Both the position numbers and the translations under genes were made by a program. Below the pieces are notes generated by a model, which did not search any database, was not told where the DNA came from, and saw only the letters and a program-made list of their open reading frames with translations. Positions 50,257 through 54,125 of a stretch of 54,125 nucleotides of DNA are shown piece by piece; position 1 is the stretch's first letter; each line of letters begins with the position of its first letter. Origin of the DNA: JBCDBH01 sp039184055 (GTDB lineage: Bacteria; Acidobacteriota; Thermoanaerobaculia; Multivoradales; J023); contig JBCDBH010000002.1 of NCBI GenBank assembly GCA_039184055.1, positions 1 through 54,125 of the forward strand. Direction: 5' to 3'.

Positions 50257-51631
50257 GGCGAGAAGTATCGCACGCACGCCAGCGCGCACCAGCACGAAAG
50301 AAAAGGACCGCGCCACCGGGATCCTGGCCGATCTGCCTCGGTTCGGCCGCGGTATCGGCTTGCATCGGTCGGTCGCCTTGCTCGAGCCACTGGTCGATCA
50401 GACCTGGTGGCGACGTCTCGATGCCATCAAGGTGACCGGCTCGTACGGCAAGGGCAGCGTCGCGACGATGATCGCGGCCATTCTGCATGCCGCCGATATT
50501 CCCTGCGGTCTCTTCACCTCACCCCATTTGCGTAGCTTCGAGGAGCGAATCCAGCTCGATGGTGAACCGATCGAGCCGGCGGTGCTCGATGCTGCCGCGG
50601 GACGGCTGCGCTCCCGGCTCACCGCGTACAAAAGCGAATACCCGCAAGACAAAGTGGGGTATTTCGAAGCGCTGACCGCTTTGGCGTGTTACGCCTTCGC
50701 TGAAAAGAAGCCGGCGGCCTTGGTGGCCGAAGCAGGAATCGGTGGCCGGTTCGATCCGACGCGGGTGATTCCGGGTCAAACTACCGTTCTCACCGGTCTC
50801 GATCACGAGCATGTCGACCTTCTCGGTGGCTCGCTCGAGACCATCGCCTACGACAAGTTGGATCTCGCCAGCGCCGGCGGGACCCTTCTCACCGGACGGT
50901 TGAGCGCCGACCTGGTACGCCGGCTACGCGGGGCGGCGCAGGTTCGAGGCATCTCGCTCAAGACGCTCGACGACCTCGCCGCGAGCCGTCGTCCCCGGCT
51001 GACCTCGATTTCGACGATCGCCGACTTGACCGTCGATGGCTCGAGCTTCGAAGCTCTGGAAATCAATGCCGCCGGTGAGCACCAGATCGACAACGCGGCG
51101 TTGGCGGCGGCCGCCGCCAGTCATTGGCTACGACGCAATCATCCCGAGGTCGATATCGCCACGGCGATTCGGATCGGGCTCGGCCGCGTTCGTCTGCCGG
51201 GTCGGTTTCAGCGGGTGCATCGCGATCCGGATGTGTGGATCGATCTCGCCCACACGCCCCGCTCGATCGCGGCGAGCGCGCTCGCCGCGCATGCGGTGTT
51301 GTCACCACCGGTGATTTTGGTGACCGGTCTGTCGACGGACAAGGACTATGACGCGTTATTGAGTCCGCTTCTGCCGTTGGCGTCCAGGGTCATCGTCACG
51401 CGGGCGCGCCATCGGGGGGCTCCGGTGGGCGCGGTGGCGGCACGCGCGCACTCACTCGGTGCCAACCTGGTCGACACGGCGCCGGTGGTCGAGACGGCCC
51501 TCGCGCACGCACTGGCGCGTGCTCGCGCCGAGGATCGATCGGTATTGGTCGCGGGTGGGTTCTTTCTCGCCGCCGAGGCGCTCGCCGTGCTCGAAAAGCG
51601 CGATCCCAGCAGGTTGGCCTATCCGCGCTGA
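50255..51631 (+). CDS. divergent FolC-like Mur ligase family enzyme
   Basis: A 458-residue ATP-dependent amide ligase with the fold of folylpolyglutamate synthase, but with altered signatures: P-loop VTGSYGKGSV (62-68; FolC has GTNGKGS), FTSPHLRSFEERI, AEAGIGGRFDPTRV (FolC: EVGLGGRLDATN), LDHEHVDLLGGSLETIAYDKLDLA (retaining the carbamylated-type lysine) and WIDLAHTPRSIAA (FolC: DGAHNP). A canonical folC is 1 kb away, so this paralogue likely joins a different substrate. ATG 50255 with GGAGA 11 bp upstream. It converges on an ATP-grasp ligase with a 13-bp overlap of 3' ends. Confidence 0.8.
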   Translation: MARSIARTPARTSTKEKDRATGILADLPRFGRGIGLHRSVALLEPLVDQTWWRRLDAIKVTGSYGKGSVATMIAAILHAADIPCGLFTSPHLRSFEERIQLDGEPIEPAVLDAAAGRLRSRLTAYKSEYPQDKVGYFEALTALACYAFAEKKPAALVAEAGIGGRFDPTRVIPGQTTVLTGLDHEHVDLLGGSLETIAYDKLDLASAGGTLLTGRLSADLVRRLRGAAQVRGISLKTLDDLAASRRPRLTSISTIADLTVDGSSFEALEINAAGEHQIDNAALAAAAASHWLRRNHPEVDIATAIRIGLGRVRLPGRFQRVHRDPDVWIDLAHTPRSIAASALAAHAVLSPPVILVTGLSTDKDYDALLSPLLPLASRVIVTRARHRGAPVGAVAARAHSLGANLVDTAPVVETALAHALARARAEDRSVLVAGGFFLAAEALAVLEKRDPSRLAYPR

Positions 51632-52626
51632 GCGTCGAGCAAAGCTTCGACGACCCGCATTTCAGCGGCGATGGCATCCTCGCGATGTTCCGTGGTGGCC
51701 ATGTGGGCGAGACTGGGTGAGGCGTTGATTTCGAGCAGCACGGCGCGCTCGGGATCGGCGTGTTCCGGATCATCGGAGTCGATTCGCCAATCGATTCCAT
51801 AGTGCCGTAGCCCGGGGCCGAGCACGGTGGCGACGCGCTTGGTGTGCTCGATCCAGCGTGCTGGAACCTCGAGCAGGCGCTCGCCGATACAGAGTCGGTT
51901 CAGGTTGAGAATGACGCCCGATAAATCGACTTCTCGGTCCGTAGAGAGCACCTGATCGAGCGCGATGCCGCTGGCTATCCACAGAGGGTCGTCGGTGAGC
52001 TCCATGAGCCGCTCATGGTCGGCGAAGCGACGGTCGGCCGAGGCGAGTAGCTCGCGCACCGTGCTGGTGCCGTTGCCGTGGAGAATCACCGGACGGCGCC
52101 GGTACGCGAAGAGAAGCTTGTCGTCGAGGATGTCGATACGCAGATCGACGCCCGGCGCCGGAGTCTGCACCAACGCCAAATAATCACGCTGCCAGATTTG
52201 TTCGATGGCCTGGGTCAAGGCGTCGGCATCGTGCACCAGCGCGATGTCTCGGCCGCGGGCCCCAGCATTGGGTTTGACCACCACCGGCCAGCCATGTGTC
52301 TCGGCGAATCGAAGACCGGGCTCGGTGCCGATCAGGGCCGGATAACGAGCGTCGGTAAAGGTGCCGGGACGGAGACAGCGCACCGACTCAGGCGTGCGAA
52401 ACCCGGCGCGCCGAGCGAGGAGCAACGTGTGGCTTTTGTCTTGGGCCAGACGCGCGGTGAGGGTGGTGTTGAGAGGTGAGAGACCGCCGAGGAGTAAGCA
52501 CTCGCTGTGCCCCCGGTGAATGCTCCACAAGAATCCGCTGTCGGGGTCCAAGCTCGTGGCCTCACAACCGAGACGCCGGGCGGCTTCGAGTCGGACGGCG
52601 AGTGGTGGTGGCGGTGGCAGGCTCAT
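51619..52626 (-). CDS. ATP-grasp ligase (cyanophycin synthetase/GshF-like ATP-grasp module)
   Basis: A 335-residue stand-alone ATP-grasp enzyme. A short N-terminal lobe, SPLNTTLTARLAQDKSHTLLLARRAGFRTPES (the pre-grasp region of CphA/GshF-type proteins), GWPVVVKPNAGARGRDIALV (ATP-binding lysine and Gly-rich loop), VQTPAPGVDLRIDILDDKLLFAYRRRPVILHGNG, and ERAVLLEINASPSLAHM (metal-binding E-x-N). It would form an amide bond between an acyl phosphate and an amine. ATG 52626 overlaps the folC stop (ATGA). The substrate is unknown; glutamate- or amino-acid-ligating roles are likely. Confidence 0.8.
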   Translation of the reverse strand: MSLPPPPPLAVRLEAARRLGCEATSLDPDSGFLWSIHRGHSECLLLGGLSPLNTTLTARLAQDKSHTLLLARRAGFRTPESVRCLRPGTFTDARYPALIGTEPGLRFAETHGWPVVVKPNAGARGRDIALVHDADALTQAIEQIWQRDYLALVQTPAPGVDLRIDILDDKLLFAYRRRPVILHGNGTSTVRELLASADRRFADHERLMELTDDPLWIASGIALDQVLSTDREVDLSGVILNLNRLCIGERLLEVPARWIEHTKRVATVLGPGLRHYGIDWRIDSDDPEHADPERAVLLEINASPSLAHMATTEHREDAIAAEMRVVEALLDAQRG

Positions 52627-53921
52627 CGCGCGCGGGATCCACCGGCGACCTCGACCGTTTGCGTCAGGGTGTGCAGATGGGCGCGCAGCTGGCCGACAAA
52701 GGCGATCGAACCGGTCGCGACGATCGTCGTTCCCGGTGCCGCGTTGTCGAGAAGGTGATCGAGAGCCTGGCTCGGTTCGGAGATCAGGGTTGCGCTCGTG
52801 AGGCTCTTGTCGGCGTTTCGGATCGTCTCGGGATCCCATGTCCGAGGCGTATCGGGTCGGGTGAGCACCACGCGTTCGGCCCGAGGCGCCAGATGCGCCA
52901 ACATGCCTGCGGCGTCTTTGTCGGCGAGCGTGCCGAACAAAAGGTCGTACGACACCGATTCGAGCGTGTTGGCCAGAGCACGTGCCGAGGCGGGGTTGTG
53001 AGCGCCATCGAGCACCACTCGGGAATCGCCCAGGATGAACGACTCGAGTCGCGCCGGCCAGTGAACGCTCGCCGCGCCGCGGGCGATCGCGTTGGCGTCG
53101 AGTCGTGTGAAGCCATCCGTGGCCAGTTGCTCAGCGGCCAGCGTGGCGAGCGCCAGGTTGTACCGCTGGTGCCGGCCGGCGAGCGGCAACTGGAGGCGAT
53201 AGGACCGCTGCGGTGTCGAAAACGTGACTTCTTGTGCGGCTAGAGGCGGCCCCGTGCCGTCGAGATCGGTGATCACATCCGACGCCACGGTCAGCGGCAC
53301 GGCGAGAAAGAGAGCCGCCGCGCGGATCACCGCCTGAGCATCGGGTTCGAGCCAGCCACAGATCGCCGGACGCCGGGCACGCATGACACCAGCTTTTTCC
53401 TGGGCGATGGCGGCACGGGTCTCACCGAGCCATTGCTGATGATCGAGCTCGACGTTGGTGAGCACCGACAAGGTCGGCGTGGTGACGACGTTGGTCGCGT
53501 CCCGCGCCCCGCCCATTCCGACCTCGACTACCGCGAGATCGACCTCGGCGCGTGCGAACGCGACGTAGGCCGCGGCGGTGAGGGCTTCGAACGGACTGAG
53601 ACGAGGCTCGGGATCAGCCTGGTCGATGTCGTCGAGGATTCGATCGAGACCTTCACGACCGATCGCCGCGCCATCGATCGTGATCTGTTCGTGAGCCGCA
53701 CCGAGCGAGGGTGAGGAAAACGTGCCGACTCGATAGCCGGCCGCTCGCACCATCGACGCGAGCAAGGCGGACGTCGAACCTTTGCCGTTGGTGCCGGTGA
53801 CGAGCACGACCGGCATCGCATCTTGAGGCTGGTCCAGCGCACGCAACACCGGCCTGAGTCGTTCCAAGCCGAGCTCGATGACCCGTGCGGCACGCGTGGC
53901 GAGCCGATGTTCGATGGTCAA
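52623..53921 (-). CDS. folC: bifunctional dihydrofolate/folylpolyglutamate synthase FolC
   Basis: A 432-residue canonical FolC adding glutamate to dihydropteroate and reduced folates. P-loop VTGTNGKGST (43-49), FSSPSLGAAHEQI (substrate loop), LAVVEVGMGGARDATNVV, VELDHQQWLGETRAAIAQEKAGVM (carbamylated lysine), VVLDGAHNPASA and C-terminal FGTLADKDA. Start is a TTG overlapping the accD stop; accD-folC order is classical. ATP-grasp ligase is coupled downstream. Confidence 0.93.
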   Translation of the reverse strand: MTIEHRLATRAARVIELGLERLRPVLRALDQPQDAMPVVLVTGTNGKGSTSALLASMVRAAGYRVGTFSSPSLGAAHEQITIDGAAIGREGLDRILDDIDQADPEPRLSPFEALTAAAYVAFARAEVDLAVVEVGMGGARDATNVVTTPTLSVLTNVELDHQQWLGETRAAIAQEKAGVMRARRPAICGWLEPDAQAVIRAAALFLAVPLTVASDVITDLDGTGPPLAAQEVTFSTPQRSYRLQLPLAGRHQRYNLALATLAAEQLATDGFTRLDANAIARGAASVHWPARLESFILGDSRVVLDGAHNPASARALANTLESVSYDLLFGTLADKDAAGMLAHLAPRAERVVLTRPDTPRTWDPETIRNADKSLTSATLISEPSQALDHLLDNAAPGTTIVATGSIAFVGQLRAHLHTLTQTVEVAGGSRAR

Positions 53922-54125
53922 GACTCGGCGGGCCTGGGAGTCAGGTGGCGGAGACAGCGGGCGATCGTCGTTTTCATCTGGGGACGATCGACGATCATGT
54001 CCAAAAAGCCCTTGTCGAGCAGGAATTCACTGCGCTGAAAGCCGTCCGGAAGGCTCTGTCGAATCGTCTGCTCGATGACGCGAGGACCGGCAAAACCGAT
54101 CAGCGCTCCCGGCTCGGCGATGTTC
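53918..54125 (-). CDS. accD: acetyl-CoA carboxylase carboxyltransferase beta subunit, C-terminal end (partial)
   Basis: The last 68 codons of AccD, cut by the right edge. NIAEPGALIGFAGPRVIEQT, RQSLPDGFQRSEFLLDKGFLDMIV and R-x-x-MK are the conserved C-terminal carboxyltransferase motifs. The subunit supplies malonyl-CoA for fatty acids, which also feeds the PKS. The stop TGA (53918-53920) overlaps the TTG of folC. Confidence 0.93.
   Translation of the reverse strand, partial: NIAEPGALIGFAGPRVIEQTIRQSLPDGFQRSEFLLDKGFLDMIVDRPQMKTTIARCLRHLTPRPAES

Overview
The window is GC-rich chromosomal DNA of a Gram-negative, rod-shaped bacterium. The outer membrane is implied by a BamD lipoprotein, a CpoB/YbgF-like lipoprotein, a LysM exoprotein, TatA and several lipobox proteins; rod shape by a complete mreBCD-mrdA-rodA block. 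The AraC-HTH/TPR regulator, the kinase/AAA-ATPase/TPR giant, the CRTAC1-UnbV plus TPR pair, two fatty-acyl-AMP ligases and a type III polyketide synthase together are most reminiscent of Acidobacteriota (Thermoanaerobaculia-like) or Myxococcota; this placement is inference. I saw no rRNA, tRNA, CRISPR array, transposase or phage gene.

Layout. 1-4.9 kb (+): truncated adenosine deaminase, bamD, cpoB-like, LysM protein, Fis-like regulator and lytic transglycosylase, closed by a strong terminator. 5-8.8 kb (mostly -): tatA, an AmgK-like kinase, terC and metX, with one small unknown gene on + (6398-6709) behind a near-consensus promoter. 9.1-10.7 kb (+): a B12-binding/radical SAM protein. 11-15.5 kb (-): operon ppiD-ruvA-ruvB-lipid kinase. 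15.7-24 kb (+): cell-elongation operon FecR-domain protein-mreB-mreC-mreD-mrdA-rodA-rng. 24.3-26.4 kb: AraC/TPR regulator (+) facing a small secreted protein (-).

26.9-33.8 kb (-): secreted serine protease, then a translationally coupled run of membrane protein, type III PKS, ICMT-type methyltransferase, acyl carrier protein, fatty-acyl-AMP ligase and FAD oxidoreductase, ending at a rho-independent terminator. It looks like a phenolic-lipid pathway in which FAAL and ACP supply the acyl starter. 33.9-34.5 kb: TlpA-like thioredoxin. 34.6-42.3 kb (-): seven tightly packed genes, diiron ferritin-like oxygenase-FAAL-ACP-DUF374 acyltransferase-unknown protein-fumarylacetoacetase-acetoacetyl-CoA synthetase. 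They join an apparent lipid-tailoring module to the end of tyrosine/homogentisate breakdown (FAH releases acetoacetate, which the synthetase activates).

42.4-46.3 kb (+): kinase/ATPase/TPR signalling protein. 46.4-50.3 kb (-): CRTAC1/UnbV lipoprotein, TPR lipoprotein, DinB protein. 50.3-54.1 kb: a divergent FolC-like Mur ligase (+) converging on accD(partial)-folC-ATP-grasp (-).

The most notable non-genic structures are two related long palindromic elements (6708-6854 and 46206-46415), both between convergent genes and one encoding the last 23 residues of the kinase; a ~41-bp degenerate tandem array with a palindromic core (10791-10974); and paired operator-like palindromes or direct repeats spaced 21 bp (4034-4069; 6290-6320).
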